A stretch of DNA of 64,000 bases from Ga0077527 sp964433345 (GCA_964433345.1 CAYSQJ010000003.1:342799-406798); one strand, 5' to 3'; counted from the stretch's first letter, positions 1-8,760 are shown. The notes: a model not told the origin generated them from the sequence alone. Made by a program: numbers and translations.

Positions 1-2
1 TG

Positions 3-164
3 ACGCTGATCCGCGACCGCCTCGGGCTGTCCACCCGGATCGATCCGGAGGACGATTTCCATTGCGACCGCAGCCTCGATTCCTCGCGCTTCCGCAGCAG
101 CTTCGGCTATGAACCGCCACCATGGCCGGCAATGATTGACGAACTGGCCACCACCACGGGATAA
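3..164 (+). CDS. C-terminal fragment of an RmlD-like SDR reductase (nucleotide-sugar)
   Basis: Only the last 53 codons lie in the window; the gene enters from the left and stops at 162-164. The tail reads DRSLDSSRFRSSFGYEPPPW and then MIDELA, which is the usual C-terminus of dTDP-4-dehydrorhamnose-reductase-like (RmlD) proteins encoded beside CapE-type dehydratases. It stops 9 bp before the next gene, so the two are probably co-transcribed. A WbjC/CapF reductase would end in a cupin domain, and nothing cupin-like is visible in these residues. The substrate is inferred from the neighbours: a UDP-4-keto-6-deoxy-N-acetylhexosamine. Confidence 0.7.
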   Translation, partial: TLIRDRLGLSTRIDPEDDFHCDRSLDSSRFRSSFGYEPPPWPAMIDELATTTG

Positions 165-173
165 TGCAAGCAC

Positions 174-1238
174 ATGATTTTAAAGAATAAAAAAGTACTC
201 GTCACCGGTGGCACCGGTTCCATGGGCAAGACCTTCGTGCGCCGGGTGCTCACCGGCGAACTCGGCCTGCCGAAGAAAGTCATCGTGTTCTCGCGCGACG
301 AGGCCAAGCAGCACGACATGCGCATGGCCTATCTGCACAAGACCGTCAGCACCGATGAGGTCATTTTCCGCAACTTCATGAACGTGCTCGAGTTCCGCAT
401 CGGTGACGTGCGCGATTACTCGGCGGTCAGCGCCGTGGTGCGCGACGCCGACATCGTGGTCAACGCTGCCGCGCTGAAGCAGGTGCCCTCCTGCGAGTAC
501 TTCCCCGAAGAAGCGGTGCTGACCAACTGCATCGGCGCAATGAACATCGTGCGCGCGATCCAGAGCCACCGCTACCCGGTCGAAACCGTGGTCGCGATCA
601 GCACCGACAAGGCCTGCAAGCCGGTCAACGTGATGGGCATGACCAAGGCCGTGCAGGAACGAATCTTCATCGGAGCCAACGTGCTCAATCCAGACACCCG
701 CTTCATCGGCGTGCGTTACGGCAATGTGCTGGCTTCGCGCGGCTCGGTGATCCCGCTGTTTCACGACCAGATCCGCAACGGCGGCCCGGTGACCATCACC
801 GCACCGCACATGACGCGTTTCCTTCTGAGCCTCGACCAGGCCGTCGATACCGTGTTCGCGGCGCTGAAGGGCGCCAAAGCGGGCGAGATCTATGTGCCCA
901 ACGCACCGTCGGCCACGGTGATCAATATTGCCAAGGCACTGATCGGCAACCGCAGGATCCCGACAAAAATCACCGGCGTGCGCCCCGGCGAAAAGCTGCA
1001 CGAGATCATGGTGTCGGAAGAAGAGGTGCACCACTGCGTGAAGCGCGGCGCCTGGTACGCGATCCGGCCAATGCTGCCTGAGTTGACAGCCAGGATGAAA
1101 GCCGAATCCAACGCGCTGAAGCACGAGTTCAGTTCCGCCGACAACGTGCTCCCGCTCGCGGGCACGGTAAAGCTGCTGAAACAGCACCGCCTGATGCCGG
1201 GCGATGCCGGCCTCGACGATGGCGAACTGCTGCGCTAG
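174..1238 (+). CDS. CapE/WbjB/WbvB-like UDP-GlcNAc 4,6-dehydratase (5-epimerase)
   Basis: A protein of 354 aa. A Rossmann glycine motif, VLVTGGTGSMGKTF, lies near residue 9, followed by the family's FSRDEAKQHDMR stretch. The active-site region reads STDKACKPVNVMGMTKA, with Met where classical SDRs have Tyr, as in the CapE/FlaA1 group. The family converts UDP-GlcNAc to 4-keto-6-deoxy sugars, some members with C5 (and C3) epimerisation, as the first step to L-FucNAc, L-RhaNAc or L-QuiNAc nucleotides in the cytoplasm. It lies between a reductase tail and a 2-epimerase gene, so the three steps form one operon. The ATG at 174 directly precedes the Rossmann fold. Confidence 0.85.
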   Translation: MILKNKKVLVTGGTGSMGKTFVRRVLTGELGLPKKVIVFSRDEAKQHDMRMAYLHKTVSTDEVIFRNFMNVLEFRIGDVRDYSAVSAVVRDADIVVNAAALKQVPSCEYFPEEAVLTNCIGAMNIVRAIQSHRYPVETVVAISTDKACKPVNVMGMTKAVQERIFIGANVLNPDTRFIGVRYGNVLASRGSVIPLFHDQIRNGGPVTITAPHMTRFLLSLDQAVDTVFAALKGAKAGEIYVPNAPSATVINIAKALIGNRRIPTKITGVRPGEKLHEIMVSEEEVHHCVKRGAWYAIRPMLPELTARMKAESNALKHEFSSADNVLPLAGTVKLLKQHRLMPGDAGLDDGELLR

Positions 1239-1248
1239 GAACACCGCG

Positions 1249-2376
1249 ATGAGCCTCAAGGTCATGACCATCGTCGGCACGCGCCCGGAGATCATCAAGC
1301 TCTCGCGGGTGATCGCAGCACTCGACCGGGACACGAAGCATGTTCTGGTGCACACCGGACAGAACTACGATTACGAGCTGAACCAGGTCTTTTTCGAGCA
1401 GCTGCAGATCCGCAAGCCCGACCATTTCCTCGATGCCGCCGGCAAGACCGCGGCGGACACGATTGCCGCGGTGATTGCCCGCGCCGATGCCGTGCTGGAG
1501 CGCGAGGCCCCGGACGCGCTGCTGCTGCTCGGCGACACCAACTCCTGCCTCGCAGCGATTGCCGCCAAGCGGCGCAAGGTGCCGGTATTCCACATGGAAG
1601 CCGGCAACCGCTGCTTCGACGACCGCGTTCCGGAAGAGATCAACCGCCGCATCGTCGACCACATCAGCGACATCAACCTGCCCTACACCGAACATGCGCG
1701 CCGCTACCTGCTGGCCGAAGGCATTCGCGCGGAAACGGTGATCAAGACCGGCTCGCCGATGCGCGAGATTCTCGAACACCACGCCGCGGACATAGCCGCG
1801 TCGCAGGCGCTGAAAAAACTCAAGCTGGAACCCGGAGGCTATTTCGTGGTGAGTGCGCACCGCGAAGAAAACGTCGACAGCCCGCAGAACCTTGGCGACC
1901 TGCTGGCGAGCCTCGAGGCGCTGTCGCGCAAGTACAAGAAGCGGATCATCATGTCCACCCATCCGCGCACGCGCAAACGCCTGGGCGCGCTGGGCAAGCG
2001 CAAGCTCCCGGCCGGCGTGGAGTTCCTCAAGCCGCTGGGCTTCTTCGATTACATCCGGCTGCAGCAGGCCGCCTGCTGCGTGCTGTCGGACAGCGGCACG
2101 CTGACCGAGGAATCCGCGATCCTCGGTTTCCCCGCGGTGATGCTGCGTCAGGCGCATGAGCGCCCGGAAGGCATGGACGAAGGCATACTAATCATGTGCG
2201 GCCTCAGTCCGGAGCGGGTGCTGGCGGCCGTCAAGACGACCATCGCGGCTCACGCCGGCGGCCGCAAGCCCTTTGCCATTCCGCCGGACTACCTCGCCGA
2301 CAACGTGTCGTCAAAAGTCGTGCGCATTATCCTCGGTTACACGGACTACGTGAACCGCACGGTGTGGCGGAAGTAG
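1249..2376 (+). CDS. WecB-family UDP-N-acetylhexosamine 2-epimerase (WbjD/WbvD-like)
   Basis: A protein of 375 aa, the usual size of non-hydrolysing UDP-GlcNAc 2-epimerases. Visible family blocks are MTIVGTRPEIIKLS at the N-terminus, HTGQNYD, GDTNSCLAA, FHMEAGNRCFD with the following PEEINR, SAHREENVD, and SDSGTLTEE near residue 285. The start is placed at the ATG at 1249 because it follows an AGGA sequence and gives the canonical N-terminus; an in-frame ATG at 1204 would overlap the upstream gene. In the WbjBCD and WbvBRD pathways this enzyme performs the last C2 epimerisation to the L-amino-sugar nucleotide. Which isomer is made here is inferred, not seen. Confidence 0.85.
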   Translation: MSLKVMTIVGTRPEIIKLSRVIAALDRDTKHVLVHTGQNYDYELNQVFFEQLQIRKPDHFLDAAGKTAADTIAAVIARADAVLEREAPDALLLLGDTNSCLAAIAAKRRKVPVFHMEAGNRCFDDRVPEEINRRIVDHISDINLPYTEHARRYLLAEGIRAETVIKTGSPMREILEHHAADIAASQALKKLKLEPGGYFVVSAHREENVDSPQNLGDLLASLEALSRKYKKRIIMSTHPRTRKRLGALGKRKLPAGVEFLKPLGFFDYIRLQQAACCVLSDSGTLTEESAILGFPAVMLRQAHERPEGMDEGILIMCGLSPERVLAAVKTTIAAHAGGRKPFAIPPDYLADNVSSKVVRIILGYTDYVNRTVWRK

Positions 2377-3338
2377 GGTCCGACGCCGGCCGCGTCCTCG
2401 TCACCGGGGCCGGCGGTTTTGTCGGTCGCGCGCTGTGCGCGGCCCTGCGGCAGCACAAGCTTCCCTGCATCGCCGCTGTGCGGCGCCCTGAAGGCCGAAA
2501 CGGCATTGCGGAGGAAATCGCGGTCGGCGACCTCGGACCCGACACCGACTGGCAGGCCGCCCTGCAAGGCATCGATTGCGTCGTCCATCTCGCTGCCCGC
2601 ACCCATGTGCTCGATGATCGCAGCCCCGATCCGCTGGCCGAGTACCGGCGCATCAATGTCGCGGTCACCCGCAAGCTGGCGCAGCAGGCTGCGCGCTCGG
2701 GCGTTCGCCGCTTCGTGTTCCTGAGCTCGGTCAAGGTCAACGGCGAATCCACTTCATCGCGTCCTTTCTCGACAGACGACACGCCGGCACCCGAAGACGC
2801 CTACGGCATCAGCAAGCGCGAAGCGGAAGAGGTGCTCCGGACCATCGGCAGCGAAACTGGCATGGAGATCGTGATTCTCAGGCCGCCGCTGGTGTATGGC
2901 CCGGGGGTCAAGGGCAATTTCCTGCGGCTGCTGAACGCAGTAGCCAGAGGCGTGCCGCTGCCGCTGGCCTCAATCGACAATCGCCGCAGCCTGGTCTATG
3001 TCGGCAATCTGGTCGACGCCATCATCGCCTGCATTCACGCGCCCGCGGCAGTCGGAAAAACCTTTCTCATCAGCGACGGCGAAGACCTTTCGACGCCGGA
3101 GATGATCCGCAGGCTCGCAGTGGCCATGGGCCGCAGTCCGCGGCTGTTGCCCTGTCCGCCCGCGCTGCTCGCACTGGCGGCGCGGCTGTTCGGCCGGGAA
3201 GCCGCGTTCCGGCGCCTGAGCGGCTCGCTCGCAGTGGATATCTCGGCACTGCAGCAGACACTGCACTGGCAGCCACGATACTCGACGAATCAAGGATTTA
3301 GCGCGACAGCGCAATGGTATTATCGGAACGCAAAATAA
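2364..3338 (+). CDS. wbpV: WbpV-like NAD-dependent epimerase/dehydratase (UDP-QuiNAc 4-reductase type)
   Basis: An extended SDR protein of 324 aa. It has a Rossmann motif RVLVTGAGGFVG at the N-terminus and an active-site YGISK (YxxxK) near residue 150, preceded by an FLSSVKVNGE strand. A GTG at 2364 is chosen because it starts just before the Rossmann strand; it overlaps the epimerase gene by 13 bp, suggesting translational coupling. With the WbpL- and WbpM-like genes downstream the order matches the wbpV-wbpL-wbpM end of Pseudomonas aeruginosa serotype O6-type clusters, where WbpV reduces the 4-keto product of WbpM to UDP-D-QuiNAc. Another 4-keto sugar cannot be excluded. Confidence 0.75.
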   Translation: MAEVGSDAGRVLVTGAGGFVGRALCAALRQHKLPCIAAVRRPEGRNGIAEEIAVGDLGPDTDWQAALQGIDCVVHLAARTHVLDDRSPDPLAEYRRINVAVTRKLAQQAARSGVRRFVFLSSVKVNGESTSSRPFSTDDTPAPEDAYGISKREAEEVLRTIGSETGMEIVILRPPLVYGPGVKGNFLRLLNAVARGVPLPLASIDNRRSLVYVGNLVDAIIACIHAPAAVGKTFLISDGEDLSTPEMIRRLAVAMGRSPRLLPCPPALLALAARLFGREAAFRRLSGSLAVDISALQQTLHWQPRYSTNQGFSATAQWYYRNAK

Positions 3339-3448
3339 CGAGTGTCCGATAAGACTGAATTCGAATGCGCCGCACTCATTCCTGCGCCCATTATTTCCTT
3401 CCGGCATCCAGCGGCAACGGGATTTCCGAGGTAGTGGCGGATTTCTTC

Positions 3449-3790
3449 CCGGACTCCGGCCTGCGGCCTCCCTCCGGGCTACCGGCTGAGTCGATGGTCT
3501 GGATGCACGCCTTAGCCCGGAAGGAGCGCAGCGGAATCCGGGGCAACCGCTGCATGCCGGTTTCGCGCGGTGTCGCGCTCACCACCCCGGACTCCGGCCT
3601 TCGGCCTCCCTCCGGGTTACGGGTTGAGTTGATGGCCTGGATGCACGTCGTAGCCCGGAAGGAGCGCAGCGGAATCCGGGACAACCGCTGCACCCCGGTG
3701 CCGAGCGGTGTCGTGTTCACCTCCCCGGACTCCGGCCTGCGGCCTTCCTCCGGGCTACGTACTTCCGGGCTACGGGTTGACGGATTGATG
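3449..3790. repeat. 138-bp tandem repeat array, about 2.4 copies, with CCCGG palindromes
   Basis: The 498-bp gap between the wbpV-like and wbpL-like genes holds no convincing gene. CCGGACTCCGGCC recurs at 3449, 3587 and 3725, an exact 138-bp period. Each full unit carries two opposed halves, CTCCGGGCTAC-like and TAGCCCGGAAGGAGCGCAGC, which pair with each other and could form long hairpins. Because the period is a multiple of three, both strands stay open for about 144 codons, but the conceptual products are repetitive and of low complexity, so they are not called genes. Related CCCGG palindromes occur near 9.7, 10.8, 11.0 and 22.6 kb. Confidence 0.85.
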
Positions 3791-3836
3791 ATCTCGTAAC
3801 GACTTTCAACGAACCACTGACTCAAACAAACTCATC

Positions 3837-4817
3837 GTGTGGCTGGCCGTATTCATCGTCCTGATTGCATTTACGATTGCCGCACTGGCGGTCGGCTGGC
3901 TCGCGCGCAGTCGCACCGCACGGCTGGCGCTCGATGAGCCGAACGCGCGCTCCCTGCATACGGTGCCGGTGCCGCGCACCGGTGGCATCGGACTGCTGAC
4001 CGGCATCGCAGCCGGCTGGCTGCTCGCCGGGGTTCACTGGCCCTGGGTTTTCTGGAGCGCCATTGCGCTGATCATCGCGATCTCGCTGCTCGACGACCTG
4101 CGCGGACTGTCTGCCGCCGTTCGCTTCCCGGTACACCTGCTGGCCGCCACGCTCGCCGTTCTCGCGCTGCTGCCGGAGGCTGGCGGATTGACGATCGCCA
4201 TCGCGGTGCTGCTGGTCGCCTGGATGTGCAATCTCTATAACTTCATGGACGGCTCCGACGGCCTCGCCGGCGGCATGGCCTGTTCCGGGTTCCTGTTTTA
4301 CGCGATTGCCGCGGCAGCAGCGGGCAGCACGCAGTTCGCGCTGCTGAATCTCGCGGTCGCCGCGGCGGCGGCCGGTTTCCTGATCCACAATTTCCATCCG
4401 GCGCGTATTTTCCTCGGCGACGCCGGCGCGGTGACTCTCGGATTTCTCGCGGCAACGCTGGGCCTGATCGGATGGCGCCAGCAGGATTGGACCTGGTGGT
4501 TTCCGTTGCTGGTGTTCTCGCCCTTCATCGTCGATGCCTCTGTGACGCTGGCGCGGCGTGTGCTGTCAGGCGCGCGTTTCTGGGAGGCACACCGCGACCA
4601 TTATTACCAGCGGCTGGTGCGGCTCGGCCTCGGACACCGGCGCACCGCGCTGCTGGAGTACGCGCTGATGGCCGGCTCAGGTGCGCTGGCGCTGTGGGCA
4701 ATGACACTGAATGGCGTCGCGCAGTACGGCGTACTGGCGGCGGTTACCGTGGCTTACCTCGTGTTGCTGGTGCTGGTCGAACGCGCCTGGCACCGGCCGG
4801 GGGTCGCGCATGATTAA
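3837..4817 (+). CDS. wbpL: WbpL-like undecaprenyl-phosphate amino-sugar-1-phosphate transferase (MraY/WecA family)
   Basis: A protein of 326 aa composed almost entirely of membrane helices. Family signatures are the N-terminal NARSLHTVPVPRTGG loop, LLDDLRGLS (DDxxGL) near residue 82, NLYNFMDGSDGLAGG near 130, and HNFHPARIFLGDAGA near 185. It would attach the first N-acetyl-6-deoxyhexosamine-1-phosphate (QuiNAc or FucNAc type) to undecaprenyl phosphate on the inner membrane, starting O-antigen synthesis. The start is the GTG at 3837, immediately before the first membrane helix. The stop overlaps the next start by 8 bp, as in a coupled wbpL-wbpM pair. Confidence 0.85.
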   Translation: MWLAVFIVLIAFTIAALAVGWLARSRTARLALDEPNARSLHTVPVPRTGGIGLLTGIAAGWLLAGVHWPWVFWSAIALIIAISLLDDLRGLSAAVRFPVHLLAATLAVLALLPEAGGLTIAIAVLLVAWMCNLYNFMDGSDGLAGGMACSGFLFYAIAAAAAGSTQFALLNLAVAAAAAGFLIHNFHPARIFLGDAGAVTLGFLAATLGLIGWRQQDWTWWFPLLVFSPFIVDASVTLARRVLSGARFWEAHRDHYYQRLVRLGLGHRRTALLEYALMAGSGALALWAMTLNGVAQYGVLAAVTVAYLVLLVLVERAWHRPGVAHD

Positions 4818-6627
4818 TCCGCGGACCGTGCTCGCAGTCGGCCACGACCTCGCCGCCGTCGGGGTTTCGTGGCTCGCGGCGTACTGGCTGCGCCTGAGCC
4901 CGGACGTGCCGGACTTCTACCAGGAGCAGGCGTTTCAGATTCTGCCCTTGGTCATCGTCATCTACGCGGCAGTGTTTTTCATGTTCGGTCTCTACCGGGG
5001 CATCTGGCGTTTCGCCAGCCTGCCGGACCTGCAACGCATCATCGGGGCTGCAGTGATCGGCACTCTCGCGGTCTCGGCCGTGCTGTTCATGCAGCAGGCC
5101 GCAGTGCCGGTGCCTCGATCGGTGCTGATCATCACCCCGGTGCTGCTGGTGATGATCATGGGCGGCAGCCGGCTCGCCTACCGCGGATGGAAGGAACAGC
5201 GGTTCGGCGATTCCGGTTCCGCAAATCGGGAGCCGGTCATCGTGCTGGGGGGCGCCGAAGCCGCAGCCAGCCTGATCAAGGAACTCGCGCGCAGCCCGCA
5301 ATGGCTGGTCGTGGGCGTCCTCGACGACGACCGCAGCCATCACGGACGACAGATCCACGGCGCAACGGTGTACGGCTCGATTGCCGACCTGCCGCAGCTC
5401 CGTGCTCGCCTGAACGCGCAGCGGGCCATCATCGCGATGCCCGAGGCCGGCCACCGCGAACGCCGGCGCGCGATCGAAACGGCGCGTGCGGCAGGACTGC
5501 AGGTACTGACAGTGCCCTCATTCGATGATCTGATCAGCGGCCGGGTCACGGTATCGCAGATCCGCAATGTCGAACTCGACGATCTGCTCGGTCGCGACCC
5601 GGTGCAACTCGATACCAGCGGACTGCACGAATGGCTGGGCGAACAGGTGGTGCTGGTCACCGGCGCAGGCGGATCCATCGGCTCGGAACTGTGCCGCCAG
5701 ATCGCGCGTTATCAGCCGAAGCGCATCGTGCTGCTGGAGAACAGCGAATTCTCGCTGTACACCGTGGAGCAGGAGTTCGCGCAGCGCTTTCCCGATACCG
5801 CGATCACTCCGGTCATCGGCAGTGTCACCGACCCGCGGCAGGTGGGCCATGTGCTGGCCACCTACCGCCCGACGGTGGTGTTCCATGCCGCCGCCTACAA
5901 GCATGTGCCGCTGATGGAAAACGAGAATGCCTGGCAGGCGGTGCTCAACAACGTGCTCGGCACGCGGGTCGTGGCCGAAGCGGCAATCGCGCATGGCGTC
6001 GGCAAATTCGTGCTGATCTCCACCGACAAGGCCGTCAACCCGACCAACGTGATGGGCGCGAGCAAGCGACTCGCGGAACTGGTCTGCCAGTCGCTGCAGC
6101 GCGCGGACGGCACCCGCTTCGTGATCGTGCGCTTCGGCAACGTTCTGGGCTCCACCGGCAGCGTGATCCCGAAGTTCCGCGAGCAGATCGCCGCCGGCGG
6201 CCCGGTGACGGTCACCCATCCGGAAATCACCCGTTATTTCATGTCGATTCCGGAGGCGGTGCAGCTGGTGATGCAGGCCGGGCTGATGGGCAAAGGGGGC
6301 GAAATCTTCGTGCTCGACATGGGCGAGCCGGTGAAAATTGCCGACCTCGCGCGCGACATGATCCGCCTCTCCGGTTTCGACGAGAACGAGATCCGGATCG
6401 TCTACACCGGGTTGCGGCCGGGCGAGAAGCTCTACGAGGAAGTGCTCGCAGCCGACGAAAGTTCATTGCCGACGCCGCACCCGAAGCTGCGCATCGCTCA
6501 AGTGCGCCCCACCGATCCGGCGCTGCTGGCGCAGCTGCTCCCCTGGCTCGAGCGCGGCGACCAGCCCGATGCCGATGCCGTGAAAACGGATCTCTCCCGG
6601 TGGTTGCCGGAATACAGCCGGCGCTAG
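4810..6627 (+). CDS. wbpM: WbpM/FlaA1-type membrane nucleotide-sugar 4,6-dehydratase
   Basis: A protein of 605 aa, close to the usual WbpM length. The first part (about 1-130) holds four membrane helices; a CoA-binding-like Rossmann region follows (VIVLGGAEAAASLIKEL near 140); the catalytic SDR domain begins at VVLVTGAGGSIGSE near 280. The motif STDKAVNPTNVMGASK carries Met in place of the SDR catalytic Tyr, typical of WbpM/PglF. The family makes UDP-4-keto-6-deoxy-GlcNAc for D-QuiNAc or D-FucNAc. The ATG at 4810 lies inside the end of the wbpL-like gene (ATGATTAA overlap). O-antigen assembly in relatives depends on this gene. Confidence 0.88.
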   Translation: MINPRTVLAVGHDLAAVGVSWLAAYWLRLSPDVPDFYQEQAFQILPLVIVIYAAVFFMFGLYRGIWRFASLPDLQRIIGAAVIGTLAVSAVLFMQQAAVPVPRSVLIITPVLLVMIMGGSRLAYRGWKEQRFGDSGSANREPVIVLGGAEAAASLIKELARSPQWLVVGVLDDDRSHHGRQIHGATVYGSIADLPQLRARLNAQRAIIAMPEAGHRERRRAIETARAAGLQVLTVPSFDDLISGRVTVSQIRNVELDDLLGRDPVQLDTSGLHEWLGEQVVLVTGAGGSIGSELCRQIARYQPKRIVLLENSEFSLYTVEQEFAQRFPDTAITPVIGSVTDPRQVGHVLATYRPTVVFHAAAYKHVPLMENENAWQAVLNNVLGTRVVAEAAIAHGVGKFVLISTDKAVNPTNVMGASKRLAELVCQSLQRADGTRFVIVRFGNVLGSTGSVIPKFREQIAAGGPVTVTHPEITRYFMSIPEAVQLVMQAGLMGKGGEIFVLDMGEPVKIADLARDMIRLSGFDENEIRIVYTGLRPGEKLYEEVLAADESSLPTPHPKLRIAQVRPTDPALLAQLLPWLERGDQPDADAVKTDLSRWLPEYSRR

Positions 6628-6631
6628 GCCC

Positions 6632-7858
6632 ATGAGTATTCTTGCGCTGCCGGTTTACGCAGACCGCGTCGGACGCTGGGCCGCCATCGCGCTCGGCGTA
6701 TCGATCCCGATTTCGGTGGCCTTCGACAACCTGCTGCTGCTGGTGGTGCTGGCGGGCTGGCTGCTCGGCGGGCGCTGGGCGGAGAAGCGCAGCGCAGCGC
6801 GCAATGCTGTGGCGATCTGCGCGCTGATCCTGTTCGGCCTGTTGCTGCTCGGCACGCTGTGGGGTGACCGACCGGCCACGGATGCGAGGACCTACCTGCT
6901 CAAGTACCTCGATCTCGCCTTCATCCCCCTGTTCGCCTATTTTTTTCGCGATGCCGAAACCCGGCGGCACGGCCTGTGGGCACTGGCCGGTGCACTGATC
7001 GTTACCCTGCTGCTGTCGTTCTTGGTAAGGTTCGGCGTCATCGAACACGGTGGGTTTATCAATGGCACCTCGTTGTCGCCCGTGGTGTTCAAACTCCGCA
7101 TCACCCATAACCTGCTGATGGCCTTTGCGGCCTTCCTGTTCGCACTGATGGCGCTGGAGGCCAGGTCAAACCGGGGCCGGGTGGTCTGGGGCACACTGGC
7201 ACTGCTGGCGACGGTCAATGTCACGCTAATGGTGGAGGGTGCGACGGGTTATGTCGTGCTCGGGCTGCTCGCCCTGCTGCTGATACTGTCCCGCTTGCCT
7301 GCACGTGTCGCATTGGGGGCGGTCATTGCGCTGGCTGCCGTTTCGGTGATTCTCGTAACGGTGCCGGGACCGCTTTCGCAACGGGTGGCCACGCTGAGCG
7401 CGGAAATCCGCGACTGGACACCGGACAAGGCAGCCCGCGATTCGTCGGCGGGTTTCCGTCTCGAGTTCTACAGCAACACGCTGGACATCATCGCCGACCA
7501 CCCGCTTGCCGGCGTCGGCACCGGCGGCTTTCCCTCAGCCTATGCGGAACAGGTGCACGGCACGGCCATGGTGCCTACGCGCAACCCGCACAACGAATAC
7601 CTGCATATCGCGGCCCAGATTGGTTTGACCGGCCTGGCAGCCCTGCTGGCATTGTTCGTCGTGCAGTGGCAGGCCGCGAAACGTTTGCCAACCCGCCTCG
7701 AATCCGATCTCGCCCGCGGCCTGGTGCTGACCATCGCCGCCGGCTGCCTGTTCAACTCTTTCCTGCTCGACCATGCGGAGGGACTGTTCTTTGCGTGGCT
7801 GACGGGGCTGCTGTATGCGGGATTAAAATCTGGTGATTCAACAACGGTGATTAGGTGA
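6632..7858 (+). CDS. O-antigen ligase/polymerase-type membrane protein (WaaL/RfaL family)
   Basis: A protein of 408 aa with about 11-12 hydrophobic segments. A large periplasmic loop after residue 240 contains SSAGFRLEFYSNTLDII, HPLAGVGTGGF and then RNPHNEYLHIAAQIG. The conserved PHNEYL motif is the hallmark of the O-antigen ligase family; its His is implicated in catalysis in WaaL. It probably transfers undecaprenyl-linked O-antigen to lipid A-core at the periplasmic face, though polymerase (Wzy) activity cannot be separated by sequence alone. It starts 4 bp after the wbpM-like stop. A palindromic repeat begins at its 3' end. Confidence 0.75.
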   Translation: MSILALPVYADRVGRWAAIALGVSIPISVAFDNLLLLVVLAGWLLGGRWAEKRSAARNAVAICALILFGLLLLGTLWGDRPATDARTYLLKYLDLAFIPLFAYFFRDAETRRHGLWALAGALIVTLLLSFLVRFGVIEHGGFINGTSLSPVVFKLRITHNLLMAFAAFLFALMALEARSNRGRVVWGTLALLATVNVTLMVEGATGYVVLGLLALLLILSRLPARVALGAVIALAAVSVILVTVPGPLSQRVATLSAEIRDWTPDKAARDSSAGFRLEFYSNTLDIIADHPLAGVGTGGFPSAYAEQVHGTAMVPTRNPHNEYLHIAAQIGLTGLAALLALFVVQWQAAKRLPTRLESDLARGLVLTIAAGCLFNSFLLDHAEGLFFAWLTGLLYAGLKSGDSTTVIR

Positions 7859-7927
7859 TTAAGTAATTCAGTGATTACCATCAACTGTCAGCCAACCCAA
7901 TCACCTAATCACCTAATCACTTAGTCA
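7847..7927. repeat. GGTGATT-type inverted repeat after waaL-like gene
   Basis: Left arm GGTGATTAGGTGATTAAG (7847 onward) faces right arm AATCACCTAATCACC (about 7899-7913), with further pairing on both sides. It overlaps the last codons of the ligase gene and fills the gap to the next gene. It could be a transcript-stabilising or attenuating hairpin. It is one of four related copies (8686, 16671 and 27755 are the others). Confidence 0.75.
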
Positions 7928-7943
7928 CAAAAGCTACAAACAG

Positions 7944-8690
7944 ATGTCCATCTCCATAATAATAATCACCAAAAACGCCGGCGCCACGATCCGCCGCTGC
8001 CTCGAGTCCGTGGCCTGGGCAGATGAAGTGGTGGTTGTGGATTCGGGCAGCAGCGACGACACGCTGGACATCTGCCGCGCGCTGGGCGCCAAGGTCTCCG
8101 TCACGGATGACTGGCCGGGTTTTGGTCCGCAGAAAAACCGCGCGCTGGATGCCGCCTCCGGTGACTGGCTGTTCAACATCGACGCCGATGAATGGGTGAC
8201 GCCGGAGCTGGCCGATGAAATCCGCGCCGCCGTTGCCGGCGGCGGTGCAGTCGCCGCCTATGCCCTGCCGCGGCGCTCCAGCTTCTGCGGCCGCTACATG
8301 AGGCACTCGGGCTGGTGGCCGGATTACGTGGTTCGCCTGTTCCGCCGCGGTGCTGCGCGCTTCTCCGACGACCAGGCCCACGAGCGCCTGATCGTCGACG
8401 GCGCGACGCACAAGCTGAAGCAGCCGCTGATGCACGAGGCGATCAGCGACCTCGACCAGATGATCGGCAAGATGAATCTTTATTCGACGGCCAGCGCACG
8501 CAGCCTGCATACCCGCGGCCGCCGCGCATCACTCGGCAAGGCCTTGCTGCATGGCGGCTGGGCCTTTTTCCGCACCTATGTGTTGCGGCTGGGATTCCTC
8601 GACGGCCGCGAGGGACTGATGCTTGCGATCGCCAATGCCGAGGGCTCGTATTATCGGTATGTGAAGCTCATGCTCCTTGAGAGACGGTGA
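7944..8690 (+). CDS. GT2 glycosyltransferase, WaaE/KdtX-like LPS core transferase
   Basis: A protein of 248 aa with a single GT-A domain: SIIIITKNAGATIRRCLESV at the N-terminus, VVVVDSGSSDDT near 33, and the metal-binding FNIDADEWVT near 77. The middle reads RYMRHSGWWPDYVVRLFRR, typical of the WaaE/KdtX branch that adds a glucose or related sugar to heptose of the LPS inner core. It acts in the cytoplasm before MsbA export. It follows the O-antigen ligase gene across an 85-bp palindromic spacer. The acceptor is inferred from the family only. Confidence 0.75.
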   Translation: MSISIIIITKNAGATIRRCLESVAWADEVVVVDSGSSDDTLDICRALGAKVSVTDDWPGFGPQKNRALDAASGDWLFNIDADEWVTPELADEIRAAVAGGGAVAAYALPRRSSFCGRYMRHSGWWPDYVVRLFRRGAARFSDDQAHERLIVDGATHKLKQPLMHEAISDLDQMIGKMNLYSTASARSLHTRGRRASLGKALLHGGWAFFRTYVLRLGFLDGREGLMLAIANAEGSYYRYVKLMLLERR

Positions 8691-8760
8691 TTGGTGATTG
8701 GTGACTGGTAATTGGAAAACCCCCGGTGTGCCGCTTTTCACCAATTACCAGTCACCAATT
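8686..8760. repeat. GGTGATTGGTGACTGGTAATTGG inverted repeat
   Basis: The left arm (8686-8715, with GTGACTGGTAATTGG at its end) is matched by CCAATTACCAGTCACCAAT at 8740-8758. It begins inside the stop region of the WaaE-like gene and precedes the next GT2 gene, forming a long stable hairpin in the transcript. Second of four related copies. Confidence 0.8.

Noticed and set aside
180..1355. A 391-codon open frame on the minus strand opposite the CapE-like gene
   Set aside because: It is antisense to a clear conserved gene and its product is rich in His, Arg and Ala with no family pattern, a usual consequence of high-GC third positions. The same applies to other long antisense frames over btuB, the ABC ATPase and the GT39 gene.
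3449..3790. A CRISPR array
   Set aside because: The repeats are 138 bp long and contiguous with no unique spacers, and no cas genes are nearby. No CRISPR array was seen anywhere in the window.
3365..3825. Open frames of about 144 codons on both strands between the wbpV-like and wbpL-like genes
   Set aside because: They run through 138-bp tandem repeats whose period keeps any frame open. The products are repetitive (PEGGRRPESG-like) with no domain, so they are repeat artefacts.
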